A stretch of 28,378 bases of DNA from a virus, in the IMG/VR virus record IMGVR_UViG_3300030090_007143, positions 1-28,378 of that record; one strand, written 5' to 3'. The notes below the pieces were generated by a model. That model had not been told where the DNA came from and made no database searches. It was given only the letters and a program-made list of their open reading frames with translations. A program made the position numbers and the translations under genes. Positions 22,747 to 28,378 of this stretch are shown piece after piece; positions within the stretch are counted from its first letter, which is position 1, and every line of letters starts with the position of its first letter.

Positions 22747-23478
22747 ATGAGTGTAAAAACAGCCCGTTTACGTCGGGTAAGCTCACCAGATATAGAGCTT
22801 ACAGAATCATTACAAAAGAATTGGTTATTTAATTTTAAGATTAAGCGTCCATTCTATTTTAATCCAAAGCATCGAGAGTTTTATAACTGTATTAAGAATC
22901 CAAAGACAAAGATGGGATTCGTTGATGGACCAGCCGGGAGTATGAAGACATATATTGCTGTATATGCAGGTCTTGAGTTAATAAAACAGGAAGAATTCAG
23001 CAAAATGGTATATATTAGATCTGTTGCTGAGTCTGCTGAAAGAAGTTTAGGATCTCTACCCGGTGAAATCGATGATAAATTTTCACCCTATTCAATACCT
23101 CTTGAAGAAAAGGTAACTGAAATTGCAGATAGAGGTACTTACAGTATGTTAAAACAAAAAGGTATTGTTGAAGCGATACCTGTTAACTTTGTGAGAGGTT
23201 TAACCTTTAATAAATCGTTAGTGATTGTTGATGAAGCGCAAAACCTATCGCGTAAGGAACTTACAACAATTTTAACAAGATTTGGAAGAGATTCGCGTTA
23301 TATTGTAATAGGTGATTGTAATCAAGCTGATGTTAACAAATCTGGCTACAGAGAAATATTTAACAAGTTTAACAATAAGCAGTGCACAGATAATGACATA
23401 TATTCCTACGAATTTGGTAATTCGGAAATAGCTCGAAGCAAAATACTTCGTTTTATTTGCTCTGTTTTAGGTACTTAA
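22747..23478 (+). CDS. phoH: PhoH-like ATPase
   Basis: P-loop ATPase of the PhoH family, common in marine phages; its biochemical role is unsettled, with links to phosphate starvation and RNA metabolism. GFVDGPAGSMKTYIAVYAGL (residues about 57-76) is Walker A, with Met where most ATPases have Gly before the Lys-Thr. MVYIRSVAESAERSLGSLPG (about 88-107) is the highly conserved PhoH block. VNFVRGLTFNKSLVIVDEAQ continuing to N (about 148-168) contains Walker B, and ILTRFGRDSRYIVIGDCNQ (about 175-193) is the sensor block. Length 243 aa. It is divergent from queE and has a CTAAATA late box 6 nt before its ATG. Its stop shares TTAA with the queD stop. Confidence 0.92.
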   Translation: MSVKTARLRRVSSPDIELTESLQKNWLFNFKIKRPFYFNPKHREFYNCIKNPKTKMGFVDGPAGSMKTYIAVYAGLELIKQEEFSKMVYIRSVAESAERSLGSLPGEIDDKFSPYSIPLEEKVTEIADRGTYSMLKQKGIVEAIPVNFVRGLTFNKSLVIVDEAQNLSRKELTTILTRFGRDSRYIVIGDCNQADVNKSGYREIFNKFNNKQCTDNDIYSYEFGNSEIARSKILRFICSVLGT

Positions 23479-24116
23479 CTGTTACCCCAAGTAGTACCGG
23501 CAAATGGATCGCTAAAATTACCTTTTCTTACATCAGGCCCAACACGCGCGTCTCCAGAATATTTAGTCGCTGGAGATTGTTCAGGTGTTTGTTCAGGCGG
23601 CGTTGTAGTAGTGATAGGTTCTTCCGGCAGAACATCATTATCTACAGACGTCTCTACCGTTTCACCGGTTTTAATTGTAGATCTATTATATGAAGCAAAA
23701 TTATCATCATGTTCATATACCGTTACACTCTCAACCCATACACGACCATTAGTAGCTTCATCAACGAAACTATCTGCTGTCTTAAAACACCATTCAGCAA
23801 ACCGTTCAATACCAACACCACCGGTCATAATTCTAAGTTGCGCAAGGCCTCTTGCATTTAACTCTTTGAGTAATTCGATTTCCGGATCGTCGTTAGCAAC
23901 TACTAAGGTATGATCAAACTGATTTTTATATATATGTTTAAGATCTTTAAGCCCACCAAAATCAAATACCCAATTATTATTGTCTAGCTCATTACAAGCA
24001 AACGTAACTTCTGCTTTAAGTTGGTAACCGTGAATATATCTGCAGTGTGAATCTGCTCTAGGCTGACGAAACGCTGTCGAACCTAATTCAATTAATTTTG
24101 ATGATGTATGACTCAT
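23475..24116 (-). CDS. queD: QueD-like 6-carboxytetrahydropterin synthase with a disordered C-terminal tail
   Basis: 6-pyruvoyltetrahydropterin/QueD family; predicted to make 6-carboxytetrahydropterin from dihydroneopterin triphosphate, the second step to 7-deazaguanines. Core residues about 1-145: HCRYIHGYQLKAEVTF (24-39) is the CxxxHGH region, but the last His is Tyr. VFDFGGLKDLKHIY (50-63), FDHTLVV (67-73), GGVGIERFAEWCF (99-111, Glu104) and VYEHDDNFASY (133-143) match the family order. The first zinc His of the usual 'AAH' motif is not obvious (STAFRQ). After residue 148 comes a roughly 65-aa Thr/Pro/Glu-rich tail that cellular QueD (about 120 aa) lacks. A TATAAAATA box ends 5 nt before the ATG. 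Activity is uncertain because of the changed ligands. Confidence 0.8.
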   Translation of the reverse strand: MSHTSSKLIELGSTAFRQPRADSHCRYIHGYQLKAEVTFACNELDNNNWVFDFGGLKDLKHIYKNQFDHTLVVANDDPEIELLKELNARGLAQLRIMTGGVGIERFAEWCFKTADSFVDEATNGRVWVESVTVYEHDDNFASYNRSTIKTGETVETSVDNDVLPEEPITTTTPPEQTPEQSPATKYSGDARVGPDVRKGNFSDPFAGTTWGNS

Positions 24117-24121
24117 AATAT

Positions 24122-24130
24122 TATTTTATA
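24122..24130 (-). promoter_or_regulatory. Variant late promoter box for queD
   Basis: TATAAAATA on the minus strand: the late consensus with one extra A, at the usual 5-nt distance from the ATG at 24116. Confidence 0.4.
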
Positions 24131-24166
24131 TGAAATTAGATAAAAATCAACTAAGTGAGAGAGTTT

Positions 24167-24181
24167 AAAAGGGTCTCCCTC
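24167..24181 (-). terminator. Weak terminator-like hairpin upstream of queD
   Basis: On the minus strand, AGGG/CCCT pairs around a 3-nt loop (one further G.T pair possible), followed by TTTTAAA. It lies in the 86-nt gap between the Lys/Pro/Ala-rich gene and queD, so it could separate their transcripts. The stem is short, so this is tentative. Confidence 0.3.
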
Positions 24182-24202
24182 GTCCCAATCTCGGTTAATT
24201 AA

Positions 24203-25795
24203 TTATCGAGAAAGCGAAGTCAACTGTCTTAGCAGCACTTTTTGTGAAGTTCCTTCTTTAATGACCCCATCCTTAATTAACACTGCTTTAATTTTTGTGA
24301 TATCTGGATCCAGAAGCTTAACATTTGCAGGCTTACCAGTTATATCGACAATCACCTTATCTTCAATTTTAAGTGCACCAGCAAGAGTAGTAGCAGTGAG
24401 ATTATTTGTTTTCTTTACTTTACTTACAGCTGCATCAAACGGGGACAGTTTAGTCTTTTCTTCTTTCTTAGCCGGTTTAAAGCCTCTTATAATATCTGTT
24501 GGATCGCCTTCTCTATATATATCACCAAGCTTCAAGCCATCTTTTGTACGGAATATTTCTGCTACAAACATCTCTTCTTGAAAGTCTGATGGTGTATCAC
24601 CTTCCTTTTCATCTTCAAACTTTATTTGTAATCCAGGTTGTATTTTCTGCTTTAATTTTAGTAAATCTAATACAACTTTATCATCTAAAGAGGCTAGAAA
24701 TTTCTCGTGCCCTGGATACCCTTCCAAAGGATCCTTTGGAGCCGCCTTCTTTTTCGGAGGCGCCTCCTTCTTCGGAGCTGCCTTCTTTTTCGGAGGCGCC
24801 TTCTTTTTAGGAGCTGCCTTCTTTTTTGGCTTAGGCTTCGGCTTCTCTTTATCACCAATATCCTGGCCCCTCTCCTTTCGCTGTCGTAACGCCTCAGCTG
24901 CTTTTACTGCCTCAGGATTTTGCTCCATCCACTTGCGCTTTCCACCAGCATCTCTAAAAGCGTCATCCATTGCTGCTCTAGACTTAAATCCGAGTAACCT
25001 TGCCAGTTCTGCACGAGTTTCTTTTTCTAATATAATAAAACTAGATAATCGAAGAACGTCTCTTATAGATATACTTTCAAATTTCGCCCTATAATCAAAA
25101 GGCTGAACTTTACGAATCTCCGGATCATCGGACTTCTCTACATCTACACCACCCATCTCTGCCCTTGGATTATATGTAAACTTAATATGAGGACGTGTTT
25201 TTTGTATTAGAGGTAAGATATTACTTCGTATATGCCTAGCGTACTCGGCGAACGCATCAGCCCAACCCTCTTTAATTCCATGGTTGCCAACCAAAAGCTT
25301 TTTTATTTGTTTTTTAACACCGCCATCTGGATGAACACCCATTAATCGGCCCTTTTCATCACGGTCAAAACCATCAATTGCTGCTTCTGCATCCTCTGGT
25401 GTAAAAGCCTCCATCACTTTACCTGCTCCTGCTCCTTCATACTCTCTAGACCCCTTACTATAACGAACACCTAAAAACGGAATCAAGGTTATTGATTTCG
25501 GACCTACAATCCTTCCAAAGAAACTTTTATTATTTGTTGCTTGTTGCTTTTTAATACCCTTTTTATTAATTTTAACTATATCGATACTTGGATCATTAGC
25601 TAACTCTTTTTTAAGAACAGCAATTGGCTGCTCGTCTTTATAAGATGTAGCCATACCTTTAACAAGCTGACCTGTATCTAAGTGTATACCTTGCTGCGCA
25701 GCTTGCTTTACACCGGTTGCAGCTGCTTTCGCAATACCACGTATCTTATCTGAAAAACCTTCTTCAAGGAGTTCTTTTTGTGACATTTTCGCCAT
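24203..25795 (-). CDS. Large Lys/Pro/Ala-rich hypothetical protein
   Basis: 530-aa protein of unknown function. The N-terminus (MAKMSQKELLEEGFSDKIRG) has the 'LLEEGF' opening seen in several marine T4-like phage proteins. Residues about 40-300 look like folded alpha/beta sequence with no motif I recognise. Residues about 315-355 are a histone H1-like tail of PKKKAA/PKKKAP hexapeptides. A second mixed domain follows (FLASLDDKVVLDLLKLKQKI, then VAEIFRTKDGLKLGDIYREG). The start is the ATG at 25795, 6 nt after a CTAAATA box; an in-frame TTG at 25801 lies between box and ATG and is unlikely. A late, basic, repeat-bearing protein suggests a DNA-binding or virion-associated role, but that is inference. 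Confidence 0.75.
   Translation of the reverse strand: MAKMSQKELLEEGFSDKIRGIAKAAATGVKQAAQQGIHLDTGQLVKGMATSYKDEQPIAVLKKELANDPSIDIVKINKKGIKKQQATNNKSFFGRIVGPKSITLIPFLGVRYSKGSREYEGAGAGKVMEAFTPEDAEAAIDGFDRDEKGRLMGVHPDGGVKKQIKKLLVGNHGIKEGWADAFAEYARHIRSNILPLIQKTRPHIKFTYNPRAEMGGVDVEKSDDPEIRKVQPFDYRAKFESISIRDVLRLSSFIILEKETRAELARLLGFKSRAAMDDAFRDAGGKRKWMEQNPEAVKAAEALRQRKERGQDIGDKEKPKPKPKKKAAPKKKAPPKKKAAPKKEAPPKKKAAPKDPLEGYPGHEKFLASLDDKVVLDLLKLKQKIQPGLQIKFEDEKEGDTPSDFQEEMFVAEIFRTKDGLKLGDIYREGDPTDIIRGFKPAKKEEKTKLSPFDAAVSKVKKTNNLTATTLAGALKIEDKVIVDITGKPANVKLLDPDITKIKAVLIKDGVIKEGTSQKVLLRQLTSLSR
24738..24827. repeat. Five tandem 18-bp coding repeats (PKKKAA/PKKKAP units)
   Basis: Five consecutive 18-bp units at 24738, 24756, 24774, 24792 and 24810. 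They alternate between GGAGCTGCC- and GGAGGCGCC-type starts, giving a 36-bp higher-order period. They encode the basic hexapeptide run of the 530-aa protein. Copy number is likely to vary between relatives. Confidence 0.9.
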
Positions 25796-25801
25796 ATACA
25801 A

Positions 25802-25808
25802 TATTTAG
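25802..25808 (-). promoter_or_regulatory. T4-like late promoter box for the Lys/Pro/Ala-rich gene
   Basis: CTAAATA on the minus strand, 6 nt before the ATG at 25795. It decides the start of that gene. Confidence 0.55.
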
Positions 25809-25810
25809 TC

Positions 25811-25837
25811 TTGAAAATCAAATATTGTAGTTATAAT
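25811..25837 (+). promoter_or_regulatory. Putative sigma70-like promoter for folE2-SET operon
   Basis: TTGAAA (25811-25816), then 15 nt, then TATAAT (25832-25837), ending 12 nt before the folE2 ATG. The spacer is shorter than the ideal 17 nt. No late box precedes folE2, so early or middle expression is suggested. Confidence 0.45.
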
Positions 25838-25849
25838 AGTATCATATAA

Positions 25850-26899
25850 ATGAGTAAAAGTAAAAAAGATTCTAATTATGAGTGGCTAGGAGAGGATGAT
25901 GAGCTTACTGGCGAAAAAGATGTTATTGCAAAAGAAATAATGGGTGAAGAATATAGCAGTAGTTATTTTCCTCCTATTCGAGTTTATGATAAAAACGTCA
26001 ACGCTACTAAAAAGTATATCTCTTCTTTACCTGATCTGCAAAATGGCCCTTCTAGCTTAATTCAGGGTGCAGCAGTTCCTATTCAACAAGTAGGTATTCA
26101 TAATTTTAAGCTACCTTTAACTTATAAAAAAAGAAATGGTAAGACTATTGAACTAGAAACAAGCGTAACTGGTAGTGTTAGTTTAGAAGCTCATAAGAAA
26201 GGTATTAATATGTCGCGTATTATGAGAAGTTTTTATGATCATAAGGATGAGACATTTAGTATTGATAAGATTAAAGATGTTTTAGAAACTTATAAAAATA
26301 ATCTTAAATGTTTTGACTCAAGAATAATGCTTAAGATTTCTTATCCTATTAAGCAACAAAGTTTACGTAGTGGGTTGGAAGGTTATCAATATTATGATGT
26401 AGTATTTGAAGGTGACTTAACTAAAGAAGGTGAGTTTAAGAAGTATATTCATTTTGATTTTGTTTATTCTTCTGCTTGTCCTTGTAGTTTTGAGCTAAGT
26501 GAACATGCTGAGAAGTATCGTAATAGAGCTACTGTACCTCATAGTCAAAGAAGTGTTGCTCGTGTAAGTGTAAGATTTGAAGATATGCTTTGGATTGAAG
26601 ATATTCAAGAATTATGCTTAGATGCTCTTCAAACTGAAACGCAAGTTATGGTTAAAAGAGAAGATGAGCAAGCGTTTGCAGAAAAGAACGGTGCTTACTT
26701 AAAGTTTGTAGAAGATGCTGTTAGATTGCTGTATGAAAAGCTTACTAATGAATCGCGTATTTTAGACTTTAAGATTGTAGCTTCTCATAATGAAAGTTTA
26801 CATAGTCATAATGCTGTATCTGTAATTGTAAAAGGTATTGAAGGTGGCTTTAAAGCAGGAGTTACTAGAGATGTTTTTGAATCTACAGGATTAAGATAA
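25850..26899 (+). CDS. folE2: GTP cyclohydrolase IB (FolE2)
   Basis: Converts GTP to dihydroneopterin triphosphate, feeding the 7-deazaguanine (QueD/QueE) route or folate. Family blocks are VPIQQVGIHNFKLPL (residues 76-90), SLEAHKKGINMSRIMRSFYD (111-130), SSACPCSFELSEH (207-219, with the conserved Cys-Pro-Cys at 210-212), VPHSQRSVARVSVRF (229-243, metal-binding His231), VMVKREDEQAFAEKNGAYLK (267-286) with FVEDAVR, and a C-terminal ASHNESLHSHNA. Length 349 aa includes about 40 extra acidic N-terminal residues. FolE2, unlike FolE, can use metals other than zinc. Phages more often carry the unrelated FolE, so this is a less common choice. It is the first gene of a three-gene plus-strand operon and is 2 nt from the SET gene. 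Confidence 0.92.
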   Translation: MSKSKKDSNYEWLGEDDELTGEKDVIAKEIMGEEYSSSYFPPIRVYDKNVNATKKYISSLPDLQNGPSSLIQGAAVPIQQVGIHNFKLPLTYKKRNGKTIELETSVTGSVSLEAHKKGINMSRIMRSFYDHKDETFSIDKIKDVLETYKNNLKCFDSRIMLKISYPIKQQSLRSGLEGYQYYDVVFEGDLTKEGEFKKYIHFDFVYSSACPCSFELSEHAEKYRNRATVPHSQRSVARVSVRFEDMLWIEDIQELCLDALQTETQVMVKREDEQAFAEKNGAYLKFVEDAVRLLYEKLTNESRILDFKIVASHNESLHSHNAVSVIVKGIEGGFKAGVTRDVFESTGLR

Positions 26900-26901
26900 T
26901 A

Positions 26902-27237
26902 ATGGAGTTTGATCCGGAAAGTTATAGGCCTTTACCATTAGGTCTTACAATAAAAGAAAGTAAAATAGACGGTTTAGGTTTATTTACTAAAGTAGATCTA
27001 CGTGCTGGTAAGAAGCTCGGGATAACACATATTAAAGTTAGTAATTTATATATAGGTATTGATGAATGGGTAAGAACACCATTAGGAGGGTTTATAAATC
27101 ATAGTGAAAATCCTAATACCTTTATGGTAAAAGAGAAAATAAAAGGTTCTCATTTTAATTTTCGTAGAATTTTATATACTGTTAAGCCAATAAAAGCTGG
27201 AGATGAGATAACTTCATATTATACTCTACTTAAATGA
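26902..27237 (+). CDS. SET-domain protein (putative protein-lysine methyltransferase)
   Basis: 111-aa compact SET domain, possibly transferring methyl from S-adenosylmethionine to protein lysines. IDGLGLFTKVDLRAGKKLG (residues 22-40) is the opening G-x-G block; GGFINHSENPNTFMV (62-76) holds the NHSxxPN SAM-binding motif; VKPIKAGDEITSYYTLL (94-110) is the closing block with the catalytic-type Tyr pair 106-107. There are no pre-SET or post-SET Cys clusters, so substrate choice would rest on the core. It starts 2 nt after folE2 and its stop overlaps the next ATG (ATGA). A bacterial or phage target is unknown; a virion or host protein is possible. Confidence 0.85.
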   Translation: MEFDPESYRPLPLGLTIKESKIDGLGLFTKVDLRAGKKLGITHIKVSNLYIGIDEWVRTPLGGFINHSENPNTFMVKEKIKGSHFNFRRILYTVKPIKAGDEITSYYTLLK

Positions 27238-27764
27238 ATATCTTTGTAACTGACGACGACCCTATACAATCAACTCATAATCTTTGCGATCAACATGTAA
27301 GATCAAAGATGCAAATAGAAGGAGCTATTATGTTAGCTCACGCATTTCCACAAGAGGTGTTAGATCATCCTTCTACTCCTAGAACTTCTACCGGTAAACC
27401 TCGTAGAAGAGGTAAAGGTTATTTCAATCATCAATGCTCTATATGGGCTAGAGAAACTAAAGATAACTTTAAGTGGTTAGTTGATCATACGTTGGAAATG
27501 TTTACTGAACGTATGTATAGATGGCCTGATTCGAATGAGCATTTTACTAAAACGTTTATACAATGGTGCGGTAAAAATATTCATAATACAATTATGAGTA
27601 AAACCGGTCTTACTAATTATGCAGTCGCTATTAGTGATGATTGTGATTGTAGAAATATAGAAAATTTTGATAATCTTTCAACTATTGACAAATACAGAGA
27701 GTATATTCGTCATGATAAGGATTTCGCAACTTGGACATTGCGTTGGAAACCTACTTGGTATTAA
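27234..27764 (+). CDS. Conserved phage protein, possible T4 endonuclease V-like helical fold
   Basis: 176-aa member of a widespread phage family that starts 'M-N-I-F-V-x-D-x-D-P', has a 'C-D-x-H-V-x-K-M' block (here LCDQHVRSKM, residues 17-26), an 'N-H-x4-W' block (NHQCSIWARETKDNFKWLV, 65-83) and an aromatic end (WKPTWY, 171-176). Function not established. By eye the order Q-H ... E (Glu29), H-x4-aromatic ... E-R, and a final P-T-W-Y resembles T4 endonuclease V (pyrimidine-dimer glycosylase), but the N-terminal catalytic Thr of that enzyme is missing. It overlaps the SET gene by 4 nt, and its stop shares TTAA with the convergent gene. Confidence 0.75.
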   Translation: MNIFVTDDDPIQSTHNLCDQHVRSKMQIEGAIMLAHAFPQEVLDHPSTPRTSTGKPRRRGKGYFNHQCSIWARETKDNFKWLVDHTLEMFTERMYRWPDSNEHFTKTFIQWCGKNIHNTIMSKTGLTNYAVAISDDCDCRNIENFDNLSTIDKYREYIRHDKDFATWTLRWKPTWY

Positions 27765-28201
27765 TAAGTAGCTTCAATATCTCTGTCAGCTATATTTTCC
27801 TGACTTACATCAATAAGAGCATCAAGCTCTTTTTCAATAAAGTCTTTACTGACTAATATTTTAAACAGATTACTAGCTCTGTTACCTACAGAAAAAGGAA
27901 CATCTTTGAATTCCTTATTACCAATCTTAAGATCGAAATTAACTACTGGTCTTTCTTCAGTGTTACCAGCACCAACGTTAATTACTATATCGTCTACTTT
28001 ATCTTTCATAAGACGCTGATTGTTTACAGTCTTAAAATGTACTTTATTACCTTGTACTTGTATATCTTCACCGTGAATAACGTTATAAGCACCGTTACCT
28101 GAGTCTAATTTAGAAGGAATTTTACCAATACCATCTACATCAAAGAACTCTATGAGTCCTAAGACAGATTTTTCTATAAAGAATTGTTTAAATTTTTTCA
28201 T
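27761..28201 (-). CDS. Retropepsin-like protein (RimB/ATP-dependent Zn-protease family-like)
   Basis: 146-aa protein. KIPSKLDSGNGAYNVIHGED (residues 27-46) has the Asp-Ser-Gly motif (33-35) and the following strand/turn of single-domain retropepsin-like aspartic proteases, as in the RimK-linked 'Zn protease' (RimB-like) family. RPVVNFDLKIGNKEF (about 84-98) and FKILVSKDFIEKELDALIDV (about 113-132) match later blocks of that family. No RimK-type ligase is in view. Such proteins recur in marine T4-like phages without assigned function. Protease activity is inferred from the motif only. No late box was seen upstream; the previous gene ends 24 nt before its ATG. Confidence 0.65.
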   Translation of the reverse strand: MKKFKQFFIEKSVLGLIEFFDVDGIGKIPSKLDSGNGAYNVIHGEDIQVQGNKVHFKTVNNQRLMKDKVDDIVINVGAGNTEERPVVNFDLKIGNKEFKDVPFSVGNRASNLFKILVSKDFIEKELDALIDVSQENIADRDIEATY

Positions 28202-28225
28202 AGCAACTGCTAATTAAGAATGTGG

Positions 28226-28378
28226 TCAAGTACTTTCTAAATCTTCATACCCCACGTTAAAGACTTCAACAGGAGCCTCAATCTCCTCTATGTCGACAAC
28301 CACTTCTTGTGGCTTTTCGCGTAACTCATAATCGAGAAAATGGTATACAGAAGAAAGATAATCTGAAGCTTTTGTTAT
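28226..28378 (-). CDS. C-terminal 50 residues of an unknown protein (runs off window)
   Basis: An open minus-strand frame from the window edge to TGA at 28226-28228. The visible end is acidic: ASDYLSSVYHFLDYELREKP and then a Glu/Val-rich stretch (VVVDIEEIEAPVEVF) finishing in YEDLEST. No family is recognisable. The start lies beyond the window. The retropepsin-like gene follows 24 nt downstream on the same strand. Confidence 0.65.
   Translation of the reverse strand: MTKASDYLSSVYHFLDYELREKPQEVVVDIEEIEAPVEVFNVGYEDLEST

Noticed and set aside
24130-24198. A 12-codon plus-strand frame (MKLDKNQLSERV), followed after one stop by nine more sense codons (KGLPRPNLG)
   Set aside because: Too short, no promoter or Shine-Dalgarno sequence, and readthrough would be needed; nothing else supports a gene.
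24190-24210. CTCG...CGAG inverted repeat over the stop of the Lys/Pro/Ala-rich gene as a terminator
   Set aside because: Only 4 bp with a 13-nt loop and no U-tract directly after it.
24738-24827. Regular short repeats as a possible CRISPR or origin
   Set aside because: Units are contiguous 18-mers in frame with a coding sequence and have no spacers, so they are protein repeats.
24261-24889. Plus-strand open frames opposite the Lys/Pro/Ala-rich gene
   Set aside because: They arise from the low-complexity repeats read in antisense (Leu/Arg/Ser-rich products) and have no start signals.
1-28378. tRNA genes, integrase or insertion sequences
   Set aside because: No gap is long enough for more than one tRNA and none shows a cloverleaf. 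No recombinase or transposase motif appears in any product.

Overview
This window is a piece of the genome of a T4-like contractile-tailed phage, most likely a marine one. The minus strand carries a T4-type head module: portal gp20, head-completion gp4, prohead protease gp21, a small core protein, scaffold gp22 and the start of major capsid gp23. Around it are genes typical of marine T4-like genomes: clamp-loader subunit gp62, a PhoH-like ATPase, queE, queD, a FolE2-type GTP cyclohydrolase, a GroES-like co-chaperonin and a shortened UDP-glucose dehydrogenase. The DNA is AT-rich except in gp23. I see no photosynthesis genes, tRNA genes, CRISPR array, integrase or insertion sequence. The host cannot be named from this window. 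Genes are tightly packed: no gap exceeds about 90 bases.

Layout. Positions 1-7795 hold the virion module, read on the minus strand except for one small plus-strand gene at 4349-4729. Positions 7813-10581 carry a DinG/XPD-like helicase, two small proteins of unknown role and the co-chaperonin. Positions 10618-21924 form an almost continuous minus-strand run of overlapping genes. It holds three nucleotide-sugar enzymes (UDP-glucose dehydrogenase, a 4-epimerase and a GDP-mannose 3,5-epimerase), then gp62 and a DUF366 protein, then about seven glycosyltransferase-like proteins with an FkbM methyltransferase and, at the head, a P-loop ATPase/kinase. queE (21940-22695) lies directly upstream and may head the same transcript. 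Positions 22747-28378 alternate strands: phoH (+), queD (-), a large Lys/Pro/Ala-rich protein (-), then folE2, a SET-domain protein and a conserved phage protein (+), a retropepsin-like protein (-), and the end of an unknown gene (-).

How the genes fit together. The head genes build the prohead. folE2, queD and queE supply the first steps from GTP to 7-carboxy-7-deazaguanine; the later steps (queC, and a transglycosylase such as DpdA if the product goes into DNA) are not in this window. The sugar cluster looks like a phage-encoded glycan assembly line. The donor sugars predicted from its epimerases and dehydrogenase (UDP-GlcA, UDP-Gal/GalNAc, GDP-L-galactose) match families of the transferases present (exostosin/GT47 and GT11).

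Regulation and packing. Ten genes carry a T4-late-like box (core TAAATA, with one AAAATA variant) a fixed short distance, mostly 5-6 nt, before the ATG, so their late transcripts may be leaderless. All three convergent gene pairs end on one shared TTAA tetranucleotide. A perfect 20-bp palindrome covers the start codon of the DUF366 gene.
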